Of a stretch of DNA of 64,000 nucleotides, positions 1 through 9,339 are shown piece after piece. Source of the DNA: Pomphorhynchus laevis (taxonomy: Eukaryota > Acanthocephala > Palaeacanthocephala > Echinorhynchida > Pomphorhynchidae). Where the stretch lies: NCBI GenBank assembly GCA_012934845.2, contig WNNJ02002122.1, positions 1 to 64,000 on the forward strand. The letters are read 5' to 3'. The notes under the pieces were generated by a model. It was not told the DNA's origin, ran no database searches, and was given only the letters and a program-made list of their open reading frames with translations. Position 1 is the stretch's first letter. Every line of letters starts with the position of its first letter. Position numbers and translations under genes: made by a program.

Positions 1-35
1 AATACGTTTAATATATATAATTAAAGTAAACCAGT

Positions 36-105
36 CTTAACGAAGAAATTAATACGACGTTTCGCTTTTTATTAGCTTTATCAAATCTATAACAGAAACA
101 CAAAA
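36..105 (-). ncRNA. Degenerate hammerhead-ribozyme-like motif in the Penelope-element end
   Basis: Read on the minus strand this lies just downstream of the Penelope-like ORF. It contains TTGATAA, a short GCT/AGC stem with an A-rich loop, then CGAAACGTCGTA. Penelope-like elements are known to carry minimal hammerhead ribozymes of the form CTGATGA-stem II-GAAAC in their terminal repeats, so order and position fit. The first box departs from CTGATGA at two positions, so activity is doubtful. The match is by eye; no folding was done. Confidence 0.4.
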
Positions 106-144
106 ACTTAAAACCTGAATATAGCAAAGAAAGTAATAATTGTT

Positions 145-1654
145 CTATGTGATATCAATCCACTTGTAAAAGTGGTGTTTATTGATACCATTTGGTGTAT
201 CAGAAAATAGCTGCCCGACCCATTGTTGTTCGTTATATTTTCTCAATTTATCAGTGCCGGTATTATTAGCGATGATAGTGTAATTGAAACAATCTTCTGT
301 GATGTTATGAGTATCGATGCAATGTTCCACTATAGAGTCTTGGGTCTTTTTACCCCTCAATATGTCTGATCTACGATTGTTCAGTCTCTCACTCAGGGAG
401 CGTCTAGACTCACCAATGTATTGTGCCGAGCATAGTGAACAACATCCTAGATATACGACATCCTTTGTACTGCATGTAACAGGGTGCTTAATTCTATAAC
501 TCAAACCTGTTACATTACTTGTAAAGCGATTTGTTTCTACAATTTGTGCGCAACACTTGCATCTAGGGCGTTCACACTTTTTGCATGAATTTGCAACTCC
601 AACTTTTGTAGTCTCTGACGAGCTTTTAATGATATTCCTACCTAATTTGTTATTAGATTTGTAGACAAATTGTAAATTGGGAATATTAATGTTTTCAGAT
701 TTTGCCATGTTTTTAATTTTCAGATTAAGACTCCTTTCGACTGCCGTTAATGCTGGGTGGAATGGCATCACTATTCGAATTTGATTAATTTTGTCATTTT
801 TAACTTGAGGTAATTCATTCTGTAAATATGTTCTATGTCGTGCCCTATTGATACTGCTTAATATCTCTCGTTTAGTAAAACCTCTGTTTGCTAGTATACC
901 TCTAAGCTTGTATAGATGTACTTCTCGACGTGCCGGTTCACTACAAACACGTATTATTCTACACGCTTCATTTTGTATAAGGGATTTTTTCGTGTAATTA
1001 GGATGAGCGCTTTGTGCATGAAGGTAATTGGGTATGGAGGAGTTCTTGCGATACAATTCAGTTTGTACATTGTTATTTTCATCACGATAAACTGAAATAT
1101 CGAGAAAGTTCGCGGGAACAGAAAATGATGTTGTAAATTTTAAAGAACCAAAGTTATTGACATGATCGATGAATCTATCCAAATTTTCTTTGCCGTGCTT
1201 CCATACTATAAATATATCGTCTATGTATCGCACAAATAATGACGGTTTTAGCTCAAACGCATTTATAGCAGCTGTTTCAAAATCATCCATAAATAAAATA
1301 GCATATACGGGTGCCAGAGCTGTACCCATAGCTGTTCCAGCTGTTTGTCTATATCGATCACCATTAAATTTAAAATAGTTATTCTCAAGAATAAAGGCCA
1401 AGCTATCAAGAACAAATTCTTTCTTTTTAAAACACCAATTATCCGCCTCCATTGCTTTACGTACAGCCAATATACCGTTTGTATGTGGTATTGATGGGTA
1501 GAGAGATTCTACATCCATAGTTATCATAATATCGCTCGGTTTTATTTCGGATTTAATCGTTTTAAGTTTATCCAAAAATTCTGACGAGCTTCTAATGTAC
1601 GAATTTACTTTGCTTGTTAAGGGTAATAGCAAATTGTGTAAAACTTTTGAAAGT
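145..1654 (-). pseudogene. Penelope-like element: reverse transcriptase plus GIY-YIG endonuclease (5'-truncated)
   Basis: The open frame of about 500 codons has the Penelope order. The RT comes first: DVESLYPSIPH (residues ~55-65), the TAMGTALAP box, and the catalytic FVRYIDDIF (YxDD type, residues ~148-156). A cysteine cluster CKKCERPRCKCC follows at ~370, then a GIY-YIG-like endonuclease (VVYLGCCSLCSAQYIGES, with SIVEHCIDTHN) near the C-terminus. The enzyme would prime reverse transcription at a nick made by its own endonuclease in the nucleus. The ORF starts inside the RT: the preceding N-terminal RT portion is missing from this strand and lies inverted next door (1655-1874). The first ~15 codons upstream of LSKVLHN are junction sequence. 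The body is otherwise uninterrupted. Family assignment is firm; clade is not determined. Confidence 0.9.
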
Positions 1655-1874
1655 AACCGACAGAGATAAATTAGTTCCAACTAGTTGGAATATTGGTAAA
1701 TACTACATGTTACCTAAGATTCATAAAGAATCGAGACCTGTTGTCGGACGTCCAATTGTTAATTGTATTGGAACAATTACGCAACAACTTTCAAAAGTTT
1801 TACACAATTTGCTATTACCCTTAACAAGCAAAGTAAATTCGTACATTAGAAGCTCGTCAGAATTTTTGGATAAA
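1567..1874. repeat. 88-bp perfect inverted repeat with 132-bp spacer
   Basis: Positions 1567-1654 and 1787-1874 are exact reverse complements over 88 bases by direct reading. The spacer (1655-1786) holds the RT N-terminal block on the plus strand. The arms are the overlap between the inverted and non-inverted parts of the Penelope element. Confidence 0.9.
1655..1874 (+). pseudogene. Inverted 5' piece of the same Penelope-like element (RT N-terminus)
   Basis: On the plus strand this encodes NIGKYYMLPKIHK and GRPIVNCIG, the standard Penelope RT block just before the region kept on the minus strand. It then repeats LSKVLHNLLLPLTSKVNSY up to FLDK. The two pieces therefore come from one RNA, with the 5' part turned around, as in twin-priming-type 5' inversion. 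It abuts the R2-type LINE on its right, which breaks off in the middle of its RT. Confidence 0.8.
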
Positions 1875-1884
1875 TTTATCCAAA

Positions 1885-2983
1885 AACACCACTTTCTTTG
1901 ATATAGCGACTAATCGACATGCCGTGAAAGCATCCAGGGATCCTTTTGTCATTTTCTCAGTTGTCAAAGCAATTCCCAAATCTGCGAGTTATATTGCAAG
2001 GGCTCTGGATTCTAATCTAAATCTTATGAGCATGTGTCTGAATGATTGAGCATCAATACCGGACGGTCCTGCGGAGCCTTTTGTTCTTCGACATGAGGAC
2101 ACAATGCTACTCTCATCAAGAGCACTAAAACAAACTTGATGTGATAATGTGACGTCGGTCAAAGCTTTGCTCAATAGAGCTTCATGAGGAGGTGAGAATG
2201 CTTGTGGATGCATTGCCTGTAGCCTTTCCTTAACGGTAATGCCATCTATAATAGAGTCATGAGGTAAAGTACCTTGCATTGATTTGTCTAATAATATTCC
2301 AGTTCCAGCAGAAATTTTTCCTGCGCTTATACATTTTATATATATCTTCTTCCAATCTGACGGAGCTTCACGTGAAATGCGTAGTTTCAATCGACGTTGC
2401 AGAAAGTTTGCCTGATTAAAGAGATCAACAAAGCGTTGTTCATTCCATAGCTGCAATCTTCGTTCTAAAGATTTTCTGATTGTAGAAATTTTACGCGAAG
2501 GAATTTTTGTAGAATACATTGAGAAAAGACTACAGCTTCTTTAAAAGCATTTATGTTGTTTACATGATCATTAGCAGTTTTAGAGTAGAATGAAGTCAAC
2601 CTCTCAATAAACTTATAACTCGCCGTACATTTAGGTAAAGTCATTAAATTCGGAGTCCGTTGACACACATAGTCATAGATGTTTGTCAAATTTAAATAAG
2701 ACTGTATGGTTGACATAACCGTTTCACTTACGATGTCATTAGCAGTTAAGCACATTGCCGCATGTTCGCTTTGCAAATGTATTGGATATCCGATTTTGTC
2801 GTCAGATTTAGTGAATGGTCTATTGTCAATGTTATCAAGACTGTTCACTTTATTCACACAATTAGGTGCTTGACAGTTGAAACAACTCGTTTTGGATTTA
2901 GCACATTTGCAACCCAAGCATTTAGCATTCGGTCCATTACATCCACAACACTTTGCAGAGAAAGCTGATTTTCCTTCCGGCAT
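1885..2983 (-). pseudogene. R2-type (REL-endonuclease) LINE, copy 1: N-terminal part
   Basis: The protein begins at ATG 2983 with MPEGKSAF and an N-terminal cysteine cluster of pattern CCxCNG..AKCxxCxCAKSKTxCxxC....CxN, resembling the CXC (tesmin/TSO1-like) motif. A helical linker follows. After a frame change near 2500 the pre-RT and first RT boxes appear: LERRLQLWNEQRF, KGSAGPSGIDAQSFRHML and SLDAFTACRLVAISK. The same blocks in the same order occur in the copies at 9.3-12.2, 35.4-37.6 and 59.3-63 kb. The copy stops at about 1885, where the Penelope element begins, so the RT palm and endonuclease are missing. At least one frameshift. Nuclear retrotransposon protein by family; endonuclease type is inferred from the other copies. 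Confidence 0.75.
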
Positions 2984-3086
2984 TGTATGTATTTTGGATT
3001 CTACTTGCTAAATCGTTGTAATCGATGTAATCGTTGAAGTAATCGTTGAATAATTGTGTATATTAATATCTCAAACTTTTTTGAAG

Positions 3087-3113
3087 AGCAGCCACCAGGA
3101 AGGAGCGGAGTAT
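3087..3113 (-). repeat. 27-bp CR1 scrap
   Basis: Matches the CR1 C-terminal coding sequence at about 31233-31260 (block GGAAGGAGCGGAGT) almost base for base, with unrelated sequence on both sides. A small remnant or a template-switch filler. Confidence 0.4.
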
Positions 3114-3129
3114 ATCCCGTATTTACTTT

Positions 3130-5530
3130 AGATTGTAATAAGTGTGTGTTTAAGCTTGTAATTAGCTAGAACACTTATAAATTTTCTTGATATAAAGTGT
3201 TTCGGATCAATCCCCGATACTTTCTTGTTAAATAATTCTAGATTTGCAGTATAATTAACAGTTTCGACCATATTAAGAAGACTGCGCAGATATACGGATA
3301 AAGGGGGGCAGCTGCCAAGGTAGAAACTAGTGTGGATGATGTCTTTGGTAAAACTCCCACTATGCGCTTTAAGAATCTTCCCTGACATCTGCCGAGCTGC
3401 ATGAAATTACCGGAAGTCAAATCATTCCATACAACGGAATGCTCTGCGTTCCCGTAATTCCCTTCTTTTACATGTCCCAATCCACTCTACCTTTTTTGGC
3501 TTCCGCTCCTTCGTTGTGGCTGCTCCTCTCTTGTGGAATCAACTGCCTATTCATATCCGCCAATCAACATCTATGCCGTACTTCAAACGCCAAATCCAAT
3601 TCCATTTCAACAATTAACTAATTATCTGTGACTTTTGATGTTCTTTTTTTGTTTGTTAGTGGTCATGTAAGCGTGCATTTTGCACGCATTTGCCACGTTA
3701 AATAAATTATTGTATTATTAACGGAAAGACCATAGCTAATCATGGGCAACAACATAACTCTGAAATACCTCAATGCACACTCGAAAGAGAGACACCCCAG
3801 ATTATGGATCAAACTTGTTGCCGTAATTATTTTTGTCGCCTTGCGTTCCAAGTGATCTGACCATACCCTATTCGAATTTCGACATAGGCAGTTTGGGAGG
3901 TCCATAACGAAGAAAGCAAAAAGTAGGGGGCTAAGAGGATCTCCATGCAAGACAGCACGGTTTACGCAAAAGCATTGTGAAAACTGAATCCTGTCAAATA
4001 TTCTAAGTGAACTTGGTTGAAGGATGCTGTTTATAAGTTAAAGAAAGCCGCCATATACTTTAGCGCTATGTTCAACCTTTCCCAATAATAAGTTTCGATC
4101 TATGGAATCAAAAGCCTTCTCAAAGTCCACAAAAATCGTGTAGAGTGATTTATGCGCTTCGAACTTTTCTGTTACAAGTGTTCGTAAAACTCTCAGAGCA
4201 TCACTCGTACTTCTGCCTGGTCGAATTCCATATTGCTCAAATGGAAGTAAATACTTCCGATATCTAATTATTCGTATATAAACGATCTGCGTCAAGAGTT
4301 TGTATGAATGATTCAGGAGCGATATACCACGATAGGAATCAGGGAGATATCTATTACCCTTACCTTTATAAAGAACCTTCACCATTTCCTCTCTCCATTT
4401 CTGAGATCGCGGATCTCCACATAGAAACGAGTTAAACATATGTAACCAATAATTGCTAAGAAGTGGGATAGATGATTTCAGATGTTCTACACATACGTCA
4501 TCGGGACTAGCGGCTTTTTTGCTGTCATGCGTAACAGTGCTGATTCAACTTCCTCGCTAGTAATCAAAGAGTTAATTGGATCTGAGTCTACCAACGTAAT
4601 CGGGATATTTCTAGTCGAACTTTGAATGTTATTTAGGACGACGATGGAATCATCATGTAATACTTTTTTTAAATGAGCGAGCCATTGATCTAAAGGAACT
4701 CTAGATCCGTCATCTTTACGTTTTGGTTTTATTTTCCATAGGTACAGTTCCGCACTATCTAAACGATAAGCTTCCATAGCAATTAATGTTGCTTTTTATA
4801 CTCGCGCATGTGTTTTATACAAGCGTCTCAATTGAGTATAACTATCCGATACGTGCAATTCATAACGACGCCTTCTGCTTCCAGATATAAGACGAGATTG
4901 AAGTCTACGAAGCCAAGTCGGGATATGCATAATTTTCTTAAGATGAGGCATTATGTTTTGTACCTTCTTATGTGAACATGCGCTTAGAATCGCCTTCGAG
5001 ATACAATTAAGACTATCATCATATTTCCGTTCTTTGAGAAATTGAAAAGCCGCTTTAATCTTAGAAACATTCATCTTTTGAATCTGTAATACCCTGCTGT
5101 GCTTAGTAGTTTTCGGTTGTTCTGGATGTTTATATGAATTTAAGAAACGGAGCTTTACGGGTTTATGCTTACGTGTAAGAGTCCATGAGTAAGATAATTC
5201 TAATTTCACGCGTATTACTGAGGCATTGGTGAAAATTATATCAATACAAGATTTTCCGTTTGGAGCCTCGTATGACCATTTTTCTGATGGTACGTGCAGT
5301 TTAATGTTCATTGACTCAAAAAATATACACAGTAGACGAAGTTTCTCGGGGATAAGCAGTTCAAAGCGTGCATTAAAAGCACCTGCAATTACAACAGTTT
5401 TAGAGCAAACCGAATCGCTTAAAAAAGAAGACAATTCGTCAATAATGTCCGATGCGGAATGGCTAGGGTTGAAATAACATCCGATTATTGATAGGGTGAC
5501 AGGATCATAATAAGACTTCTCTTTTAACAT
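3130..5530 (-). pseudogene. APE-endonuclease LINE, decayed, palm motif deleted
   Basis: Reading leftward from 5530: C-terminal half of an APE endonuclease (IIGCYFNPSHSASDI, VIAGAFNARFE, SCIDIIFTNAS; the usual GDFN is GAFN). Then a linker with TWLRRLQSRLISGSRRRR, and RT boxes MVKVLYKGKGNRYLPDSYRG, EQYGIRPGRSTSDALRVL and FVDFEKAFDSIDR. HGDPLSPLLFAFFVMDLP follows at ~3940-3890, and the post-RT region (ISYGLSV, then VVWNDLTSGNFMQLG, RFLKRIVG) continues to ~3130. Between the HGDPLSP box and the post-RT part the YxDD box is absent, so an internal deletion removed the catalytic palm. Several frameshifts. A CR1 fragment sits inside it at 3440-3719. The RT boxes suggest an L1/I-like group; clade uncertain. 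Confidence 0.7.
3440..3719 (+). mobile_element. CR1 3' fragment with 7-bp target duplication
   Basis: The plus strand encodes the last ~50 codons of the CR1 ORF2 (LLLHVP, FVVAAPLLWNQLPIHIR), then the family 3' UTR with hairpin GCGTGC-attTT-GCACGC (3671-3687) and TTTGCCACGTTAAATAAAT. It is bounded by the direct repeat AACGGAA at 3433-3439 and 3720-3726. Removing it restores the host LINE reading LSV-VWND, which defines both edges exactly. Severely 5'-truncated. Confidence 0.85.
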
Positions 5531-5810
5531 TAGCTGTTGTTTGACGTGATTGGGACTAACGAACTACGTAAATACCCGGTGCTTCTTATGAACTTACAAA
5601 AAGTCAGAAATCTTCTAGCTAAGTTAATACCTCAAACTTTATAAGCAACCAAGAGATTACAAAGCAAAATCTTACTCGGACGGCTAAAACATAAAAAGTT
5701 ATTAACTGACCCAGAATAGCTATTTTAGGATTATAAGACAAAATAGGAAATTGTTAAAAATAATAAATTTATCGTTCTATGTCAAGACTGTAAAATATAT
5801 AACTCTTCAA

Positions 5811-6355
5811 AAGCCTTCATATCCGCGCACCCTATCGACTTCCGTTCCTGTCTTTTCGCCAATTCTCCAAAATCTATCATCGTACCCCTACAAAGCATAA
5901 TCAACTCCGCCGTTCGAGTGCTCATACTTCTACGTCGCTTTGACCACACATCCACATATCTTGTCCAACTCTCCTGGCCTATCATCCACATCATCATACA
6001 ACTCCGCCTTCTTATCGTAACTTTCCGGCTCATCGCTGTCAGCTCCCCATCGTTCATCAACCTTCCTTTCTTAGACGACCCTCGCCCAACCTCTCTATCA
6101 CTGCGTTCCCGTCATTCCCTCTTACTCCACGTTCCCAAATACCCTTACAACTAGGTCTCCAATCCTGACGTCCGTCAAGAATCAGCTTGCCTAGAATCAG
6201 CTCCCACTCGACGTCCGCCGCGCTTCCTCCTTTATTTCATTTAAATGCCTCCTCCGTGCCTACCTTCTAAAAACATTATTTAGATTTTTGTTTTTTTTTA
6301 TTTTGTGGTCATGTAAGCGTGCGTCGGCACGCATTTGGGACGTAATAATAAATCC
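5811..6355 (+). mobile_element. CR1 3' fragment (C-terminal coding region and 3' UTR)
   Basis: This aligns with the CR1 copies at 42.9-43.5 and 54.0-54.7 kb: PLIDFRS region, ANSPKS, the FRLRRFDHTSTY block, SPSFINLPFLDD, then the C-terminus. The frame is broken several times and it shows more substitutions than the other copies, so it is an older insertion. The 3' hairpin is GCGTGC-GTCG-GCACGC at 6317-6332, followed by a TAATAATAAAT-type tail. Confidence 0.8.
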
Positions 6356-6790
6356 TTCTTTAATCAACCATCTTATCAATATTAAATTGTTAAAACGGTT
6401 TCATATGCCATCAACCAGCTTATCGAAATCATAAAGCTTTTCTGTTTTGATAATAGTGGTCGATGAATCTTGTGACCTTAATTATGTGGCGAAATATTTA
6501 CTGTTTATTTTGTTTATTTCTCCACTTGTTCCAAAGAAGAGCTGTTGGGGTTAAACAAGATTTGAGAAAAATTAAACAAGCGACGAGGAAATGTTCAATG
6601 TTGTCATGAAATAAACAAACAACACATAGGACTTAAAATATTTTTTCAATTAATATATTTGATATTGATTAAAATATTGATATTGATTAAAATATTTTTA
6701 ATCAATAATATTTTTTAGTAATATAATATTTTATTTTTTTAATAATAAAACATTTGAATAGTTCCCGCTAATGGGTCCATTTAAAGTAAA
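6356..6790. other. AT-rich spacer, no gene seen
   Basis: Low-complexity runs of AATATT/TTAAT around 6640-6760. No open frame with recognisable motifs on either strand. It may include the 3' UTR of the R2-type LINE copy 2, which reads leftward into it. Confidence 0.5.
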
Positions 6791-8895
6791 AATTTATCCG
6801 TAATGGGTTCAACATTAATTTTGAATCACCGGTATGTTACGTGCAGAGCGGGCTGCACTCACACACATCGAGACCATCTTCGTCATTGTCGTTCCAATAA
6901 GACACCTCAAGTTGAAAATACAATCGTTGTAATTTTCCTTCGATTTGATCGCCTTGAGTGCCGACATATGCTTCGTTATTAAATCAGTTGTCGGTCCAAA
7001 AGCTCCATTCGTAGCAATGACCACTGGATAGAAACACGCTCTCTCGATCTGTGCAATAAGTTTACCATATTTTGACCTCTTCCGAGCCTCGTGATAATGG
7101 AAAACGGTTGTATAATGTTTCCGGGTATATGATGGGGTAATATGGCTAAATGTACACACGTCCGATATGGACAGCTACACCCTATCTCCGTAAAGTCCGT
7201 GATACATCAGTCCTCGCGTTACAAGACACATCAGTCCTCGCGTTATCATCATGTGTGGTTGATGAATTTTCAAATTCCACAAAGTCTGGCACAGACTGTA
7301 ACACTGGTTCTATACACATTGATGAACATATCTTCGTTAATTCACCCGCAAAAATTTCACGCATGCCATTATGACGGATCGCATGGATGCCACCGGATTG
7401 ACATGAAAGGCAATGACGCAAATTGAATGGCTGACCGCATTGGCATATAATTGGAGCCTTGGGTGGCTCCCAACCATATCTTACTGACATTGCATCTTTA
7501 AATTAATTGGGACCGAGATTATATCAATCTTACTAATGGGTTTAGCCGACAACCAAGTAGAAGCTCCTTTCATTCCCGCAAAATCAAGTATGTAAGGATC
7601 ACTATGGACGTACTTTTTTGCTTATCGTAGACCAATTTTTTTGAGATCATTCAGCTTTATCTGATAACAAATTTTCTTTTGGAGCAAAATCGATTTCGAT
7701 GACTTATTTTGGGTGGCTATAAGATCCCCATCCTTAGGCCATTCTGTAGATGGCTACAAATAGACAACGACCACTCATACTGTTTCGAAACAAATGCCAC
7801 AAGGTCAACTATCCCTAAACCACCACAGCAAAGTAGCAAGGACAAGAGATATTTGCTTGCCAGCTGACTATCAACACCAATCATCGTGGGCACCAATCGA
7901 TCGAATATAAAGGAAGATACACGATCATAGCAAGCGTCTTCCGAGCAAGTCGTACGTTGAACAAATGTCCATCTGAATTGCAGGGATTTAGTCAATACGA
8001 TAAAGGCCACATGCGGGTGTTCTTTAGCCACCTGCTCTAAGTTCGAAAGAGTAGATATCCACTCATCAATCCGGTTGATTACGAAATCATTTACAAATTG
8101 TTCCTGTCCTATTGCCGACCCTAAAACTTTTAGTCCTTCTGTTGTAATTTTTAAAACACTGTTAGCAAATAGCTCTTTAGCGTGTATTCTATTCTCTCCA
8201 TGAACAAGCAGAGCGAATTTTATTTCGTTGGTGAAGAACCCATATCTCGGACCGAGCTCAATCACAGTATTCCAAACTCGCATAAGGTCGTTACATGAAC
8301 CTATGCAATAAGCATCATCCGCGAATCAGCAGTGTCACATTTGGAGCCACTGATTGTAACCTCTTGATCAAGGGTATAGATGCAGCAGCAAAAGCCACCA
8401 TTGATACCGGATCGCCCTGCGTGAATCCTTCTTTTGAATATATTATGTCCCCATCAACCGATAATGTACTCGAGGTACCGTACACATTTTTAGAAACACT
8501 GATAGCGAAGAACATACATATTCTACGTTACGAAGAGCTAATTTCCTGTACAATTAGTTAAAAGTATTTACACCATCCAACTGTAGCACACAATTCTAAG
8601 AATCCCGTTCGAATGCATCGCGTACAGAATTTATCGCCGTTTCAACTCCACTTTTCTGACCGCAACATAGTTGTTCACAGTCGGAAACTGCCCACCAATT
8701 TTAACATACTCTTGACGAGATGAATTTTCCAATAATACGTCTAGATACTTCCCCAATGCCAATTGATCTTACGCCCAGACACTTATCCAATGGAACTAGT
8801 CGACTTGCTGTAAAAGCATTTAGAGATCCAGCGGGAATGTCTCTCGTCACGAGGGACATGTCCTCGGCTTGTAAAATAAGACTGCGCACGCCGGG
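6790..8895 (-). pseudogene. R2-type LINE, copy 2: RT to C-terminus, 5'-truncated
   Basis: Reading leftward: RT boxes GSLNAFTASRLVPLDKC and IGIGEVSRRIIGK (~8860-8720), then EGFTQGDPVSMVAFAAAS (~8430), and the catalytic FADDAYCIGS just after (8315-8280). Next come the thumb and post-RT region (GLKVLGSAIG, LTKSLQFRWTF), a KGASTWLSA block, a CCHC zinc finger CQCGQPFNLRHCLSC (~7430) running into IRHNGMREI, EP.L and NARTDV. The C-terminal HEARKRSKYGKLIAQIE closes it at ~7080. The finger followed by R-H-N and a spaced D is the R2-type restriction-like endonuclease arrangement. A 24-bp in-frame tandem duplication doubles NARTDVSC. Several frameshifts; the CXC N-terminus is lost. It lies head to tail with copy 3. 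Confidence 0.75.
7204..7245 (-). repeat. 24-bp tandem duplication in the endonuclease domain
   Basis: ACATCAGTCCTCGCGTTA occurs at 7204-7221 and again at 7228-7245. The period is 24, so eight residues around the putative catalytic aspartate are duplicated without changing frame. Confidence 0.85.
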
Positions 8896-9335
8896 ACGTA
8901 ACCTGTGTGTACGGCTTCGTTGGTTGCAACCAGAGGAAAAGTAATCGTCGCCTCAATCGATTTTAACTGAGAAGATAAGTTCAAAAAGCCGGACGGTATG
9001 TCAGTAATCGGATTGCCAAATTATCGTTGTAAATAGGTCTATAATAATTGTCTGGAAAACTCGTCTATTTATAGATTCACATTTTCACCAGCAAAACGTT
9101 TTCTACGTTTTTGTAGATACGAATTTTGTTTGATAGCAGTTTCTCCAGATGACCAAATGATTGTAGGGATTTAAGAGGCAACAATTCAGTTGATTCCAGA
9201 TTTCGTTTATTGTATGTTATTTATTGAAAGTTATTGTAAGTTATGCTCAAACTGAAAAAATTATTTTTATTAATAATATTATATAATAAATTTTTTTATG
9301 AAATATTTTTTTTCAGACAAATAAAAAGTGTTTCA
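8896..9335. other. Spacer between two head-to-tail R2-type LINEs
   Basis: No gene seen. Around 9205-9255 it carries TGTATGTTATTTATTG and GCTCAAACTGAAAAAA, similar to sequences found at the 5' side of other minus-strand LINEs here (about 3057-3085 and 30872-30905). The right end is AT-only sequence. Confidence 0.4.
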
Positions 9336-9339
9336 ATTG

